Assembly (NCBI RefSeq): GCF_028463845.1
Contig: NZ_CP116805.1
Span: forward strand, 62,001-126,000
Direction: 5' to 3'
DNA: 64,000 nucleotides
Origin: Gimibacter soli
GTDB taxonomy: Bacteria > Pseudomonadota > Alphaproteobacteria > Sphingomonadales > Kordiimonadaceae
Part shown: positions 42,345 to 53,050 of the stretch, in pieces
How positions within the stretch are numbered: position 1 is the first letter of the stretch
How the letters are laid out: every line of letters begins with the position of its first letter
Translations under genes and position numbers: made by a program
The notes under the pieces: generated by a model
Seen by the model: the letters and a program-made list of their open reading frames with translations, nothing else
The model's database searches: none
What the model was told of the DNA's origin: nothing

Positions 42345-44546
42345 TTAGTCACGGTCACGGCGCGGACGACGCTCGCCGCGGTCGCCACGATCACCACGGT
42401 CGCCCGAAGGGGCAGCCTTGGCCGGACGCGCGTTCGGGTCTTCTTCGCCGGTTTCCTGATTCACGACACGCATGGAAAGGCGAACCTTGCCCTTGCCGTC
42501 GATCTCGAGGCACTTGACGTAAACCATGTCGCCTTCGTTCACCACATCGGTGACCTTCTCGACACGGTCTTCCTTCAGTTCCGAGATATGGACGAGGCCG
42601 TCGCGGCTGCCCATGAAGTTGACGAAGGCGCCGAATTCCATAATGCGGACGACTTTGCCGTGATAGATCTTGCCGACTTCGGGCTCAGCCACGATGCCGA
42701 TGATCCAGTTTTTCGCGGCTTCGATCTGTGCAGCGTCCGAAGAGGCAATCTTGATGGTGCCGTCGTCTTCGATATTCACCTTGGCGCCGGTGACTTCCAC
42801 GATCTCGCGGATCACCTTGCCGCCGGTGCCGATCACTTCACGGATCTTGTCGGTCGGGATCTTCATGGTCTCGATGCGCGGGGCGTGAGCCGAAAGCTCG
42901 CCGCGGGCACCGGTGAGGGCCTTGCTCATCTCGGCAAGGATATGGGCACGGCCGCCAGCTGCCTGGTTGAGCGCGACTTCCATGATTTCCTTGGTGATGC
43001 CGGTGATCTTGATGTCCATCTGCAGGGCAGTGATGCCCGCGTCCGTACCGGCTACCTTGAAGTCCATGTCGCCGAGGTGATCTTCGTCACCCAGGATATC
43101 GGAGAGAACCGCGAAACGGTCGCCTTCCTTGATGAGGCCCATGGCGATACCCGAAACCGGACGGGTGATCGGCACGCCGGCATCCATCATCGAGAGCGAA
43201 GCACCGCAAACGGATGCCATCGAGGACGAACCGTTCGATTCGGTGATTTCCGACACGATACGGATCGTGTAGGGGAAGGCTTCCTTCTCGGGGAGCACTG
43301 CCTGAACAGCGCGCCATGCGAGCTTGCCGTGGCCGATTTCGCGGCGACCGGCGCCGCCCATGCGGCCGCACTCACCCACCGAGTAGGGCGGGAAGTTATA
43401 GTGCAGCATGAAGGCCGAGCGGTAGCTGCCTTCAAGTGCGTCGATGATCTGCTCGTCTTCGCCGGTGCCGAGGGTGGCAACCACGAGGCCCTGCGTTTCA
43501 CCGCGGGTGAAGAGCGCCGAACCGTGGGTACGCGGCAGGATACCGACTTCGGAAACGATCGGGCGAACCTGATCGAGATCGCGGCCGTCGATACGCTTCT
43601 TGGTGTCGAGGATCGAGTTACGAACGATATCGCTCTCGAGCGCTTTGAGGAGATCGCCGACAACGGTTGCCGAAAGGGCATCGTTCGATTCGATCTCTTC
43701 GGCGAGGTCCGCGAAGACTTTCTCTTTCGCAGCCTTGATCGCCTTCACGCGGTCCTGCTTGGTGATGATGCCGTAAGCGGCACGGAGATCAGCTTCGGCA
43801 ACCGATTTGATGCGCGCGACAACAGCCGACAGGTCAGCCGGTTCCGGCAGTTCCCACGGGTCTTTGGCGGCAGCTTCAGCAAGCTCGATGATCGCATTGA
43901 TCACCGGCTGCATTTCGGCGTGACCGAACATGACGGCGCCGAGCATGACTTCTTCGGAAAGCTCTTTTGCTTCCGATTCCACCATCAGAACGGCTTCCGA
44001 AGTACCGGCAACCACAAGCTCGAGGTCGCTTTCTTTCACTTCTTCGGTCGTCGGGTTCAGGATGTATTTGCCATCCTTGTAACCAACCTTGGCACCAGCA
44101 ATCGGGCCCATGAACGGCAGGCCGGAAAGGGTGAGGGCAGCAGACGCGCCAACCATGGCGACGATGTCGCTGTCGTTTTCAAGGTCGTGGCTGAGCACGG
44201 TGCAGACAACCTGCACTTCGTTCTTGAAGCCATCGATGAAAAGCGGGCGGATCGGGCGGTCGATGAGGCGCGACACGAGGGTTTCTTTCTCGGTCGGACG
44301 GCCTTCGCGCTTGAAGAAGCCGCCGGGGATCTTGCCGGCAGCGAAGTATTTTTCCTGGTAGTTTACCGTGAGCGGGAAAAAGTCCTGCCCCGGCTTCATC
44401 GATTTGGCACCGACAACGGTGCAGAGGACGGTGGTGTCGCCATAGGTCGCCATAACGGCGCCATCGGCCTGGCGAGCAACATGGCCGGTTTCCAGAACGA
44501 GCTTGCGACCGCCCCAGGTGATTTCTTTGCGATGAATGTTGAACAT
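42345..44546 (-). CDS. pnp: Polyribonucleotide nucleotidyltransferase (PNPase)
   Basis: 733 residues, the usual length. Two RNase PH domains ([21 protein letters not shown] at the start; [31 protein letters not shown] for the second, in outline), then a KH domain ([20 protein letters not shown]) and an S1 domain ([20 protein letters not shown]). PNPase degrades RNA 3' to 5' using phosphate and is part of the degradosome. It is next to rpsO in the same direction, the classical pair. The tail is rich in Arg, Asp and Gly. Confidence 0.98.
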   Translation of the reverse strand: MFNIHRKEITWGGRKLVLETGHVARQADGAVMATYGDTTVLCTVVGAKSMKPGQDFFPLTVNYQEKYFAAGKIPGGFFKREGRPTEKETLVSRLIDRPIRPLFIDGFKNEVQVVCTVLSHDLENDSDIVAMVGASAALTLSGLPFMGPIAGAKVGYKDGKYILNPTTEEVKESDLELVVAGTSEAVLMVESEAKELSEEVMLGAVMFGHAEMQPVINAIIELAEAAAKDPWELPEPADLSAVVARIKSVAEADLRAAYGIITKQDRVKAIKAAKEKVFADLAEEIESNDALSATVVGDLLKALESDIVRNSILDTKKRIDGRDLDQVRPIVSEVGILPRTHGSALFTRGETQGLVVATLGTGEDEQIIDALEGSYRSAFMLHYNFPPYSVGECGRMGGAGRREIGHGKLAWRAVQAVLPEKEAFPYTIRIVSEITESNGSSSMASVCGASLSMMDAGVPITRPVSGIAMGLIKEGDRFAVLSDILGDEDHLGDMDFKVAGTDAGITALQMDIKITGITKEIMEVALNQAAGGRAHILAEMSKALTGARGELSAHAPRIETMKIPTDKIREVIGTGGKVIREIVEVTGAKVNIEDDGTIKIASSDAAQIEAAKNWIIGIVAEPEVGKIYHGKVVRIMEFGAFVNFMGSRDGLVHISELKEDRVEKVTDVVNEGDMVYVKCLEIDGKGKVRLSMRVVNQETGEEDPNARPAKAAPSGDRGDRGDRGERRPRRDRD

Positions 44547-44645
44547 TGTCTAACCTCTGTTGGACCGACCGGGCTTAAAACATTCCTCGACCGGCAGGTC
44601 CTGGCATGGCCCCTTGACCATACCCCGCTTCATTTGAACCCCGGG

Positions 44646-44663
44646 TGCCGCTAAGGGGCGGCA
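44646..44663 (-). promoter_or_regulatory. Hairpin in the pnp leader
   Basis: TGCCGC (44646-44651) and GCGGCA (44658-44663) form a 6-bp stem with a 6-base loop, 100 bases upstream of the pnp start on the minus-strand transcript. Leader hairpins in pnp mRNA are processed by RNase III for autoregulation in enterobacteria; whether this one is used is unknown. Confidence 0.35.
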
Positions 44664-44756
44664 TGTTTTCCGGGCGCGAGGTCCGGCTTATGCCGGACGA
44701 TTTTGACGGCCCTGTTACAGACAAGGGCCTGAGGGATGCCTTCGATGTAAAGGCGC

Positions 44757-44790
44757 GAAGGGCCGGCCCGTTTTGCGGTGCCGGCCCTTC
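44757..44790 (-). terminator. Strong hairpin between rpsO and pnp
   Basis: GAAGGGCCGGC (44757-44767) and GCCGGCCCTTC (44780-44790) form a perfect 11-bp stem with a 12-base loop 12 bases past the rpsO stop. It lacks a clear T run on the minus strand (it is followed by GCGCCTTTAC), so it may be a leaky terminator or an RNA processing site rather than a full stop. Confidence 0.45.
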
Positions 44791-44802
44791 GGTATTTCGG
44801 GC

Positions 44803-45072
44803 TTACTTGCGGAGGCCGAGACGGGCGATCAGCTTGGTGTAGCGATCTTCGTCGGTCTTCTTGAGGTAAGCGAGCAGCGAACGGCGCTCGTTGACCATCT
44901 TCAGGAGACCACGACGCGAGTGGTGGTCTTTTTTGTGATCCTTGAAGTGTTCGGTCAGGTTCGAAATACGCTCGGAAAGGATGGCAACCTGGATTTCCGG
45001 CGAGCCGGTATCGTTTGCGTTGCGACCGAATTCCTTGACGAGTTCCTGCGTGCGTTCAGTAGTAATCGACAT
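44803..45072 (-). CDS. rpsO: 30S ribosomal protein S15
   Basis: 89 residues from the ATG at 45072 ([15 protein letters not shown]), the usual size. The S15 signature runs from [25 protein letters not shown] to [22 protein letters not shown], in outline. It binds the three-way junction of 16S rRNA helices 20-22 and nucleates the platform. It sits between truB and pnp, the normal alphaproteobacterial order. Confidence 0.98.
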   Translation of the reverse strand: MSITTERTQELVKEFGRNANDTGSPEIQVAILSERISNLTEHFKDHKKDHHSRRGLLKMVNERRSLLAYLKKTDEDRYTKLIARLGLRK

Positions 45073-45092
45073 CGGGGTCTCCTTTATAAAGA

Positions 45093-45992
45093 CTAGAGAT
45101 TGAACACCCTTTCCAGCACCATGAGACCCTGCGCCGCCGTAGCAAGCGCCAGCGGTGTACCGCCATAGGTCAGGACATGGAGCCCGGAAAGGTGCCCGGA
45201 CACGCGGATCTGCTGGCCGCATCTGATGCGATCAGCCTCCGCTTCGCTCACGGCAAGCGCCGGGATGTCGTCCAGCGCCGTCATGATCGAAAGGACATAG
45301 TCCGAGGCGGGCGCACTATGCCCGAGCTCGGTCAATTTTTCCAGCGAAATTGCGCTTTCCAGCGAAAAGGGCCCGACCCGTGTACGGCGCAGCGCACCAA
45401 GGTGCCCATGCCCGCCAAGGGCGCGGGCAATATCGCGGCCAAGCGCGCGGATATAGGTGCCCTTGCCGCAGGTCACGGAAAGCATCGTCTCGCCCTTCTC
45501 CGCATTGTGGGAGACAAGCGTAAGTGCATGAATTTCCACGGTGCGCGAGGGCATTTCGACCTCTTCACCGGCCCGCACACGGGCATAGGCCCGCTCGCCA
45601 TCGATCTTGATCGCGCTATAGGCGGGCGGTACCTGCGTGATGCTGCCGGTGAAGCGTGGCAGAATGGCGGCAATCTCGGCTTCCGCCGGGCGCACGTCGT
45701 TCGAGGCCGTCATTTCGCCTTCAAGGTCATCGGTGGAGGTTTCAGCCCCCCAGCGGATGGTGAAGTCATAGTCCTTGGAGGCATCGACGATATAGGGCAT
45801 CGCCTTCGTCGCCTCGCCCATGCCGATGGGCAGGATGCCGGAGGCGAGCGGATCAAGCGTGCCGCCGTGGCCGATCTTCTGGGCGTTCGTAATGCGCCGC
45901 ACGGCGGAAACCGCCTGTGTGCTCCCGAGCCCGAGGGGCTTGTCGAGAATCACCCAGCCGTTGACGACTTCGCCTTTCTTGCGTCGTGCCAA
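45093..45992 (-). CDS. truB: tRNA pseudouridine-55 synthase
   Basis: 299 residues from a TTG at 45992, one base past the rbfA stop; no ATG is near and the N-terminus matches relatives ([19 protein letters not shown]). TruB makes pseudouridine in the T loop of nearly all tRNAs. The catalytic Asp is in [15 protein letters not shown], and the family segments [10 protein letters not shown] and [16 protein letters not shown] are clear. The gene is in the nusA-infB-rbfA-truB-rpsO-pnp series. Confidence 0.97.
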   Translation of the reverse strand: MARRKKGEVVNGWVILDKPLGLGSTQAVSAVRRITNAQKIGHGGTLDPLASGILPIGMGEATKAMPYIVDASKDYDFTIRWGAETSTDDLEGEMTASNDVRPAEAEIAAILPRFTGSITQVPPAYSAIKIDGERAYARVRAGEEVEMPSRTVEIHALTLVSHNAEKGETMLSVTCGKGTYIRALGRDIARALGGHGHLGALRRTRVGPFSLESAISLEKLTELGHSAPASDYVLSIMTALDDIPALAVSEAEADRIRCGQQIRVSGHLSGLHVLTYGGTPLALATAAQGLMVLERVFNL

Positions 45993-45995
45993 GGC

Positions 45996-46415
45996 TTATT
46001 CTTCGCCTTCTTCTGCGTCTTCACCCGGGTGAAGATCGCGGGCAACGCGGGGATCGCGCAGGAGGGCGTCGATATGGCCGGCCTCATCGAAGCTTTCGTC
46101 GATCATGAAGCGCAGCTCGGGCATATATTTCATCACCAGCGCATGGCTGATCTGGCCGCGCAGATAATGGCTGTGTCGGTTGAGCGCCTTCACCACCTTG
46201 CCGTCGGCGTCGCCGCCCAATGGCATCACGAAGATATTGGCGTGGCGCAGATCGGGGCTGACGCGCACTTCGGTCACGGTGATCGACTTGCCTTTCAGGT
46301 CATCATCCATCACTTCGCCGCGGGCGAGGACTGCTGACAGCGCATGGCGGACGTTTTCGCCCACGCGCAACAGGCGCACGCTCGGCTCACTGTTTTTGTT
46401 TTTCTGTTTTTTCAT
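45996..46415 (-). CDS. rbfA: Ribosome-binding factor A
   Basis: 139 residues. KH-type fold with the family motif ITVTEVRVSPDLRHANIFVMPLG and the closing FMIDESFDEAGHIDALL. RbfA helps mature the 5' end of 16S rRNA, especially at low temperature. A very acidic tail (DAEEGEE) is a small extension. A copy of the extragenic repeat separates it from infB. Confidence 0.96.
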   Translation of the reverse strand: MKKQKNKNSEPSVRLLRVGENVRHALSAVLARGEVMDDDLKGKSITVTEVRVSPDLRHANIFVMPLGGDADGKVVKALNRHSHYLRGQISHALVMKYMPELRFMIDESFDEAGHIDALLRDPRVARDLHPGEDAEEGEE

Positions 46416-46439
46416 GGTTTTTCACCGGCATACAAAAAA

Positions 46440-46509
46440 GTCATGCCGGACCTGATCCGGCATCCAGTCTTGCTACAAGGTCTGGACCCCGGGCCGAACC
46501 CGGGGTGAC
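46440..46509. repeat. Extragenic double-hairpin repeat, copy 2 (reversed)
   Basis: Read on the minus strand it opens GTCACCCCGG, has CCCGGGG-type and CCGGATC-type arms and closes CCGGCATGAC, like the copy at 40248-40320. It lies in the 104-base gap between infB and rbfA, so it is transcribed as part of the operon and would fold into two hairpins in the mRNA. Confidence 0.75.
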
Positions 46510-46519
46510 ATATTTTCTA

Positions 46520-49174
46520 TCAGAGCGTCCGCTCGATCTCGATCAGTTCGTAGACCTCGAGGAAGTCACCAGCGCGCATGTCCTGGAAGTTTTCGAAGGT
46601 AAGGCCGCATTCCTGACCCGAGCCCACTTCCTTGACGTCGTCCTTGAAGCGGCGGAGGTTGTCGATCTCGCCTTCGTAAACGATGACATCATCGCGCAGG
46701 ATACGGGCCTTGGCGTCGCGCTTGATCGTCCCTTCGACGACAAGACAGCCTGCAGCTTTGCCGGACTTGCCAGCCTGGAACACGTCGCGGATCTCGGCGC
46801 GGCCGATGATCTTCTCGTCGAATTCCGGACCAAGCTCGCCAGCCATGGCGGCTTTCACGTCGTCGATCAGGTGATAGATCACCGAATAATATTTGATCGC
46901 CACGCCGTCATGCTCGGCCAATTCGCGGGCCTGCTTGTTCGGGCGTACGTTGAAGCCGATAACCAGCGCGTTCGAAGCGTGCGCCAGCGTGATATCGGTT
47001 TCGGTGATACCACCGACCGCACCGTGCAGAACGCGGCAACGGATCTGGTCGTTACCGGCCTTTTCAAGCGCCTGGGTGATCGCTTCGACCGAGCCCTGCA
47101 CGTCGCCCTTGAGGACAACGTCGAAGGTCATGGTCTCGTTCGATTCCTTCAGCTGGCTGAACATGGATTCGAGCGTCTTCGGTGCGGCGGCTGCGGCCTG
47201 ACGTTTCTGGCGCAGATGTGCCTGACGGTAGCTCGTGATCTCGCGGGCACGGGCTTCGCTTTCAACAACCGAGAAATCATCGCCCGCACCCGGCGTGCCT
47301 TGCAGACCAACCACTTCAACCGGCTGGCTCGGGCCTGCCGTTTCGACCTGATCGCCGCGATCGTTGACGAGCGCACGGACACGGCCCCACTCGGGACCAG
47401 CCACGAAGATGTCGCCCTGACGGAGCGTACCGCGCTGGACGAGTACCGTTGCGACCGAGCCACGGCCCTTGTCGAGCTTGGCTTCCACAACCACGCCTTC
47501 GGCGGTGCGGTTCGGGTTGGCCTTCAGCTCCAGGATTTCGGCCTGCAGAATGATGGCTTCCTTCAGCTTGTCGAGGCCGGCGCCGGTCTTGGCCGACACT
47601 TCCACTTCCTGGGTCTCGCCCGAGAAGGTTTCGACAACGACTTCATGCTGCAAGAGTTCCTGACGCACGCGGTCGGGGTTCACACCCGGCTTGTCCATCT
47701 TGTTGATGGCCACGATCATCGGCACACCGGCCGCTTTCGCATGGTGGATGGCTTCAATCGTCTGCGGCATCACGCCGTCATCCGCTGCCACCACAAGGAT
47801 GACGATATCGGTGACGCTGGCGCCGCGGGCGCGCATCTGGGTGAAAGCGGCGTGGCCCGGGGTATCGAGGAAGGTGATCTTCTGGCCACCTTCCATCGCC
47901 ACCTGATAGGCGCCGATATGCTGGGTAATGCCACCGGCTTCGCCCGACACCACATTCGCCGAACGAAGGGCATCAAGAAGCGAGGTCTTGCCGTGGTCGA
48001 CGTGGCCCATGACGGTCACGATCGGGGCGCGGGATTCGAGATCGGCCTCGATGTCGGCGTCACCGAACAGGCCGATTTCAACGTCTGCGTCCGAAACGCG
48101 CTTCGGCGTATTGCCGAACTCTTCAACCACCAGCTGGGCGGTATCCTGATCGAGCACCTGGTTGATGGTTGCCATCACACCCATGCCCATCAGAGCCTTG
48201 ATCACAGCCGTGGCTTTTTCAGCCATACGGTTGGCCAGTTCCTGCACGGTGATCGTTTCGGGGATCACCACTTCGCGGGCCTGACGTTCGGCCGGGCCAG
48301 TGTCGACACGACGCTTGTTTTTCATCTGGGCGCGTTTGAAGGCTGCCAGCGACCGCTGACGGGTATCTTCATCGTCGAAGTTGCGGTTGACGCTGAGGCG
48401 ACCGCGACGACGGTCGTCATCGCTGCGGGTCTTCTTCGGTGCGCCACCCGGCGCGCGCTTGCCCGCACCGCCGCCACGACGGCCGCGCTCGGCTTCTTCG
48501 TCGTCACCAGCCTGCTGGCGGGCCTCACTTGCCTTTTTCAGCTGAACGGCGCGTGCTTCAAGATCAGCCTTCTTGCGAGCTTCCTCGCCGGCCTTTTCCT
48601 TGGCAGCAGCTTCTTCGTTCGCCTTGCGGGCAACTTCTTCGGCTTCGCGCTTGCGGGCGAGATCGGCGGCGCGACGCTTGGCGTCGGCTTCGGCCTCGGC
48701 GCGGTGGCGCGCCTCTTCTTCGTCCTCGGCAGCAGCGTCAGCACCGGCAGCTTCGCGCGCAGCAGCGCGGGCAGCTTCAGCCGCCGCTTCACGCTTCTTG
48801 CGCTCGACTTCCTCGGCCTCACGGCGAGCAGCTTCCTCGGCGGCCCGGCGTTCTTCCTCTTCCTTGCGGCGGTTTGCTTCCTCGAGCACACGAATGCGCA
48901 TTTCATGCTCGTGATCGGTCAACGTCGCATTGGCGCTGGCGTCACCGGCATTCTTCTTCGGAACATAGGCCCTCGGCGCCGAGGGCGCAGCCGCATCCGG
49001 GCGACCGGTCGGCGCGGGCGTGGTGCCGGGCGTCAGGACGCGCTTTTTCTTGCGCTCCACGACAACCGCTTTCGAGCGGCCATGGCTGAAGCTCTGGCGA
49101 ACCTGACCGGTCTCTACCCCTTTGCCTACCCCGAGCGTGCGTCCGGTGAGGGTCAGTTTCTTGTCGTCGCTCAT
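46520..49174 (-). CDS. infB: Translation initiation factor IF-2
   Basis: 884 residues from the ATG at 49174, with GAAGGTTAAT ahead; a longer in-frame start at 49231 would run into ylxR. A long charged low-complexity region (about 75-290, Ala/Glu/Arg/Lys-rich) follows the first N-terminal segment, typical for alphaproteobacteria. The IF2_N segment ([20 protein letters not shown]), the G1 [13 protein letters not shown]3 DTPGHAAF and G4 NKMDKP are intact. IF-2 delivers initiator tRNA to the 30S subunit. It follows ylxR by a single base. Confidence 0.98.
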   Translation of the reverse strand: MSDDKKLTLTGRTLGVGKGVETGQVRQSFSHGRSKAVVVERKKKRVLTPGTTPAPTGRPDAAAPSAPRAYVPKKNAGDASANATLTDHEHEMRIRVLEEANRRKEEEERRAAEEAARREAEEVERKKREAAAEAARAAAREAAGADAAAEDEEEARHRAEAEADAKRRAADLARKREAEEVARKANEEAAAKEKAGEEARKKADLEARAVQLKKASEARQQAGDDEEAERGRRGGGAGKRAPGGAPKKTRSDDDRRRGRLSVNRNFDDEDTRQRSLAAFKRAQMKNKRRVDTGPAERQAREVVIPETITVQELANRMAEKATAVIKALMGMGVMATINQVLDQDTAQLVVEEFGNTPKRVSDADVEIGLFGDADIEADLESRAPIVTVMGHVDHGKTSLLDALRSANVVSGEAGGITQHIGAYQVAMEGGQKITFLDTPGHAAFTQMRARGASVTDIVILVVAADDGVMPQTIEAIHHAKAAGVPMIVAINKMDKPGVNPDRVRQELLQHEVVVETFSGETQEVEVSAKTGAGLDKLKEAIILQAEILELKANPNRTAEGVVVEAKLDKGRGSVATVLVQRGTLRQGDIFVAGPEWGRVRALVNDRGDQVETAGPSQPVEVVGLQGTPGAGDDFSVVESEARAREITSYRQAHLRQKRQAAAAAPKTLESMFSQLKESNETMTFDVVLKGDVQGSVEAITQALEKAGNDQIRCRVLHGAVGGITETDITLAHASNALVIGFNVRPNKQARELAEHDGVAIKYYSVIYHLIDDVKAAMAGELGPEFDEKIIGRAEIRDVFQAGKSGKAAGCLVVEGTIKRDAKARILRDDVIVYEGEIDNLRRFKDDVKEVGSGQECGLTFENFQDMRAGDFLEVYELIEIERTL

Positions 49175-49175
49175 A

Positions 49176-49844
49176 TTAACCTTCGTTCCCTTGTGCTTCA
49201 CAAGACTGCGGCTTGACGCCGCGCATGCCATTCAGCCGACCAAGGTCGGCCATCAGTTCGGTCGTTCCACCGCTTTCAAACAAAAGCACATGAACGACAT
49301 TATCACGTCCGAGCGCGCGGCTCAGGGCCTCGCGGTCGAAAAGGTCCACCACCCCGACATCCCGCCCGGTTACCCCGTCGGCGAGTGCCTTCAGCTTACG
49401 GCGGCCATCATCGCCGGCATCGGTTGCTGCCAGCATCATTGCCGGTTCGCGGCCACCACGCCCGGCCTCACCAAGCGCAGCACGTATCTTGTCGGTCCCG
49501 GCGAGCAGATCACCCGCTTTCTGGACAAGGCCAAGCCTGTCGAGGCAGCGGCGCACCAGAAGCGCATCGATCCGATCCACCAGATCGGCCGGCACCTGAT
49601 CGTTCCGCACGCCGGTCTTCAGCGACCGGCTGGCGGCACGGGCAAGTGTGCCTTTCTTCATCGCCTCGGCGATGAGCGGCCCGTCGGCCGAAACCCAAAG
49701 CCCCCTGCCCGGCAGCTTTGCCGCCACATCGGGCACAAGGCTGCCATCCGGGGCCACGGCCAACCGGACAAGCCCGCTTGCGGGTGCCCGGTTGAAGGTC
49801 AGGATGCACCGCCGTTCCGGGCTATGGCCTTTTGTTGCCGCCAT
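49176..49844 (-). CDS. YlxR (DUF448) RNA-binding protein, fused to an L7Ae-like domain
   Basis: 222 residues. The N-terminal DUF448 part (about 1-95) has the conserved [11 protein letters not shown], a variant of the usual CxxTR pattern, and LPGRGLWVS. The C-terminal part (about 105-200) fits the L7Ae/YlxQ fold. The fusion of YlxR and YlxQ is the usual form in alphaproteobacteria. YlxR of Gram-positives modulates RNase P; in this lineage its role is not established. It sits between nusA and infB, where ylxR and ylxQ are found in other bacteria. Confidence 0.88.
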   Translation of the reverse strand: MAATKGHSPERRCILTFNRAPASGLVRLAVAPDGSLVPDVAAKLPGRGLWVSADGPLIAEAMKKGTLARAASRSLKTGVRNDQVPADLVDRIDALLVRRCLDRLGLVQKAGDLLAGTDKIRAALGEAGRGGREPAMMLAATDAGDDGRRKLKALADGVTGRDVGVVDLFDREALSRALGRDNVVHVLLFESGGTTELMADLGRLNGMRGVKPQSCEAQGNEG

Positions 49845-49868
49845 TGCCGCGTGACGCTCCTGCCGATC

Positions 49869-51467
49869 TTACTCGGTCTCGGCTTCCGCTTCGACCGATT
49901 CTGTACCCTCTTCAGCCTCTTCTTCATGGCCGCCGAAAGCTTCCTCGGCGGTGATCCAGCCAAGGGCCACACGGGCTGCCATGATCATGGCCGAAGCGTC
50001 GTCCTCGGAAAGACCGAAGGTCTTGAGGATGCCGTCTTCTTTCGAGGTCAGCTCGTCAGCGGCGCAGTAAGCGAAGTCCTCAAGGCTCTTCACTTCAGCT
50101 TCACCAAGGGCGACCAGCATTTGCGGGGTCAGGCCCTCGATGTCGGCGAGATCGTCCGACACGCCAAGCGCGCGGCGTTTCTCGTCAGCTTCGGCAGCTT
50201 CCTTCTCGAGGAATTCCTGCGCACGGCGCTGCAGTTCGCCCACGAGCTCTTCCTCGAAGCCTTCCACAGAGAGAAGTTCTTCGGGCTCGACATAGGCGAT
50301 TTCTTCAAGCTCGGTGAAGCCTTCAGCCACAAGGAGGTGCGCCAGCGTGTCGTCCACGTCCAGGGCTTCCATGAAGCGGCGGCTTTGCGCCATGAATTCT
50401 TCCTGACGGCGTTCCGATTCCTCGGCTTCCGTCATGATATCGATGGTCCAGCCGGTCAGCTGCGACGCGAGACGCACGTTCTGGCCGCGGCGACCGATGG
50501 CGAGCGAAAGCTGCTCGTCCGGCACCACAACTTCAACGCGGGCGCGGTCTTCGTCCATCACCACTTTCGTCACTTCAGCGGGCTGAAGCGCGTTCACGAT
50601 GAAGGAGGCCACATCGGGCGACCACGGAATGATATCGATCTTCTCGCCCTGCAGTTCGTTCACAACGGCCTGCACGCGACTGCCGCGCATACCAACGCAG
50701 GCGCCAACGGGGTCGATCGAACCGTCGTTCGAGAAGACGGCGATCTTGGCGCGGCTGCCCGGGTCACGGGCGACCGAACGGATCTCGATGATGCCGTCGT
50801 AGATTTCCGGCACTTCCTGCGCGAACAGGGCAGCCATGAATTCCGGCTTGGTGCGGCTCATGAAAATCTGCGGACCGCGGTTTTCACGGCGCACGTCATA
50901 GATGAGGCCGCGGATACGTTCGTTCTGGCGGATATGCTCGCGCGGGATCACCTGGTCGCGGCGCATGATGGCTTCAGCGCGGCCCATGTCCACGATCACG
51001 TTGCCATATTCAACGCGCTTCACCACACCGGTGATGATCTCGCCCACGCGGTCCTTGAATTCGTCATACTGGCGCTGACGCTCGGCGTCGCGCACCTTCT
51101 GCACAATCACCTGCTTGGCGGTCTGGGCAGCGATACGGCCGAAATCGAGCGGCGGCAGCGACGAGGCCAGGAAGTCGCCAATCTGGGCGTCCGGCTTGTC
51201 TTTCTGCGCGTCTTCAAGGCTGATCTGGGTGGCCGGGTTCTCGACCACTTCCACAACCTCGATCACACGGAACAGGCGGATGTCGCCATTGTGCTTGTCG
51301 ATCTGGGCGCGAATCTCGTTCTCGGCGCCATAGCGCGAGCGCGCCGCCTTCTGGATCGCCTCTTCCATCGCTTCGAGAACGATATCTTTCTCGATCGATT
51401 TCTCGCGCGCCACCAGATCGGCGATTTGCAAGAGTTCAAGCCTGTTTGCGCTGACAGCAGCAGCCAT
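49869..51467 (-). CDS. nusA: Transcription termination/antitermination factor NusA
   Basis: 532 residues from the ATG at 51467, with GGAGTGAAACGG ahead; a GTG at 51476 is also in frame. Domains in order: N-terminal RNA-polymerase-binding helices ([30 protein letters not shown] in outline), S1, two KH domains ([43 protein letters not shown]) and two C-terminal helix-hairpin repeats in an acidic tail. NusA tunes pausing, termination and antitermination. It is the second gene of the operon after rimP. Confidence 0.97.
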   Translation of the reverse strand: MAAAVSANRLELLQIADLVAREKSIEKDIVLEAMEEAIQKAARSRYGAENEIRAQIDKHNGDIRLFRVIEVVEVVENPATQISLEDAQKDKPDAQIGDFLASSLPPLDFGRIAAQTAKQVIVQKVRDAERQRQYDEFKDRVGEIITGVVKRVEYGNVIVDMGRAEAIMRRDQVIPREHIRQNERIRGLIYDVRRENRGPQIFMSRTKPEFMAALFAQEVPEIYDGIIEIRSVARDPGSRAKIAVFSNDGSIDPVGACVGMRGSRVQAVVNELQGEKIDIIPWSPDVASFIVNALQPAEVTKVVMDEDRARVEVVVPDEQLSLAIGRRGQNVRLASQLTGWTIDIMTEAEESERRQEEFMAQSRRFMEALDVDDTLAHLLVAEGFTELEEIAYVEPEELLSVEGFEEELVGELQRRAQEFLEKEAAEADEKRRALGVSDDLADIEGLTPQMLVALGEAEVKSLEDFAYCAADELTSKEDGILKTFGLSEDDASAMIMAARVALGWITAEEAFGGHEEEAEEGTESVEAEAETE

Positions 51468-51538
51468 CCGTTTCACTCCATCGCTAGAGGATACCGCCTC
51501 TTTCCTAGTGCGGTTCCTTCAAGCCCTTGCCAACTGGT

Positions 51539-52069
51539 TCAGTCGTCGCCTTCAGCTGCTTCCGCAGCCGCAGCGGCATCCGCCGCCTTCTTCTGAACCG
51601 CTTTCAAAAGTTCGTCCGTAAGCACCAGCTTGGCCTTGCCGATCTGGCCATAGTCCAGCTCGACCTTGCCTTCGTCCTCGGTATCGAGCGTCAGCGTATC
51701 GCCCGCAAGCGACACGAGTTTGCCGCGGAAACGGCGACGCCCGTCGATCTGCTCCATAAGTTCGACCTTGGCATCGAAGCCCATCCAGCGTTCGAAATCC
51801 TTGCGCCGCGTGAGCGGACGGTCGATCCCCGGCGAGCTGACCTCGAGGAGATATTCACCGGGCAGTGGATCCTCGACATCGAGAAGGGCCGAAACCTCGC
51901 GCGAGATGATCGCGCAGTCATCGACACCCATCGAGCCGTCCGGCCGCTCGGCCATGATCTGAAGGGTCGGCTTGCGGCCACCGCCATAGGTCACGCGCAC
52001 CAATTCAAAGCCGAGGGCTTCCACCGTCGGAGCAATGAGAGCGGTAATCTTGTCTGCGGGTTCGTTCAC
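51539..52069 (-). CDS. rimP: Ribosome maturation factor RimP
   Basis: 176 residues, GTG start at 52069 with AAGGA upstream. Family landmarks: APTVEALGFELVRVTYGGG and VSSPGIDRPLTRRKDFERWMG, needed for 30S maturation near the S12 region. The C-terminal tail is Ala/Glu-rich (KAADAAAAAEAAEG). It heads the rimP-nusA-ylxR-infB operon; a promoter is proposed at 52197-52225. Confidence 0.96.
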   Translation of the reverse strand: MNEPADKITALIAPTVEALGFELVRVTYGGGRKPTLQIMAERPDGSMGVDDCAIISREVSALLDVEDPLPGEYLLEVSSPGIDRPLTRRKDFERWMGFDAKVELMEQIDGRRRFRGKLVSLAGDTLTLDTEDEGKVELDYGQIGKAKLVLTDELLKAVQKKAADAAAAAEAAEGDD

Positions 52070-52139
52070 CGAAAATAGTCCTTCTGCTTACGCGCTTTCC
52101 CGAAGGTGACCGCCACGCAGCAGATATGCAAAATGGCAA

Positions 52140-52183
52140 AAGTGGGCCTTAGCCCACTTCCTGAATGAAGGTCCATATTCAGG
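52140..52183 (-). promoter_or_regulatory. Two leader hairpins before rimP, possible attenuator
   Basis: In the minus-strand transcript the first hairpin pairs CCTGAAT with ATTCAGG (plus 52160-52183) and the second pairs AAGTGGGC with GCCCACTT (plus 52140-52158) and is followed by a TTTTGCCATTTT-type tract. The second looks like a weak intrinsic terminator lying between the proposed promoter and the rimP start, as would be expected for operon attenuation. It could also serve to end the upstream acetyltransferase transcript. Confidence 0.5.
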
Positions 52184-52196
52184 GAGAAGCGGGCCT

Positions 52197-52225
52197 TATA
52201 TAACGCGGAGCACCGCACGGAGCAA
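52197..52225 (-). promoter_or_regulatory. Candidate promoter of the rimP-nusA-infB operon
   Basis: On the minus strand TTGCTC (plus 52220-52225) and TATATA (plus 52197-52202) are 17 bases apart, a good sigma-70-type pair. Transcription would begin near 52190, giving a leader of about 120 bases with two hairpins before rimP. Confidence 0.6.
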
Positions 52226-52261
52226 TGGTTTAATTACCCCGTGCCGCGGAATGCTCGGGAA

Positions 52262-52900
52262 TCAAGCGAGATCGGCGATCTCGCCCGCCATCAGCGCAGG
52301 AATACGGGCGCTGATCCAGTCAATCGGCCGGTCCCACCACGCGATTTCAAGGAGCCGCGCGATGGTCGCCTCATCGAATCGGTGGCGCGCCACGCGCGCC
52401 GGATTGCCGGCGACAATGGCATAGGGCGGCACGTCCCGAGTGACCACGGCGCGGGTTGCCACGATGGCACCGTGGCCGACCTTTACGCCGGGCATGATCA
52501 GCGACTGGAAGCCCAGCCACACATCATGGCCGATGACCGTGTCCCCGCGCGACGGTAGGTCCATCAAAAGCCCCATATGATCGGCCCAACGGCCCCCGAG
52601 GATCGGGAACGGGAAGGTGGAAGGCCCGTCCATCCGGTGGTTGGCCGGGCTCATGATGAAAGTCGCCCCTTCGGCAATGGCACAGAAGCGGCCGATCACG
52701 AGCTTCTCCTTCATCCCCACGTGGCCATAGCGCACGTTGGTGCGCTCGAACGCCTCGGGATTTTCGGCGGCATGGTAATAGCTGAAGTCGCCGACCTCGA
52801 TATAAGGCGCGGTGATGAAGGGCTTGAGGAAAATGACCTCGGCATTGCCGGGCAAGGGATAGCGGGTCGCCGGATCAGGCGCGTGCGGAAGTGCAGGCAT
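52262..52900 (-). CDS. CatB-type xenobiotic acetyltransferase (left-handed beta-helix)
   Basis: 212 residues. The hexapeptide-repeat fold is visible in the second half (IGHDVWLGFQSLIMPGVKVGHGAIVATRAVVTRDVPPYAIVAGNPAR, in outline). The CatB signature is FIMSPANHRMDGPSTFPFPILGG with the catalytic His in ANHRMDG. Relatives acetylate chloramphenicol or streptogramins, but many chromosomal copies have unknown natural substrates and do not prove resistance. It is upstream of rimP on the same strand. Confidence 0.92.
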   Translation of the reverse strand: MPALPHAPDPATRYPLPGNAEVIFLKPFITAPYIEVGDFSYYHAAENPEAFERTNVRYGHVGMKEKLVIGRFCAIAEGATFIMSPANHRMDGPSTFPFPILGGRWADHMGLLMDLPSRGDTVIGHDVWLGFQSLIMPGVKVGHGAIVATRAVVTRDVPPYAIVAGNPARVARHRFDEATIARLLEIAWWDRPIDWISARIPALMAGEIADLA

Positions 52901-53050
52901 CAGAACACTCTTTCTTTTCGAAAGGTCAAACGGTGCCGGTCACTGCCATCAGATGGCAGGCGGCGGGGTTCCGTATCAGTTCTGGTACTTGTCCATTGTC
53001 AGCGCACTCCCGAGATTAGCCGGGAACTATGCCAAGCCTGCCTCCGCAGG

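Noticed and set aside
42327-44654. A 775-codon plus-strand frame opposite pnp, and an 824-codon one at 49122-51596 opposite nusA and ylxR
   Set aside because: Antisense shadows of pnp and nusA; the real genes match known families across their length.
46505-49216. A 903-codon open frame on the plus strand opposite infB
   Set aside because: It is a full-length antisense shadow of infB caused by GC-rich codon use; no ribosome site and no recognisable protein.
52262-52900. The CatB-type gene as a chloramphenicol resistance determinant
   Set aside because: The fold is clear, but chromosomal members of this family often have other substrates; resistance cannot be inferred.
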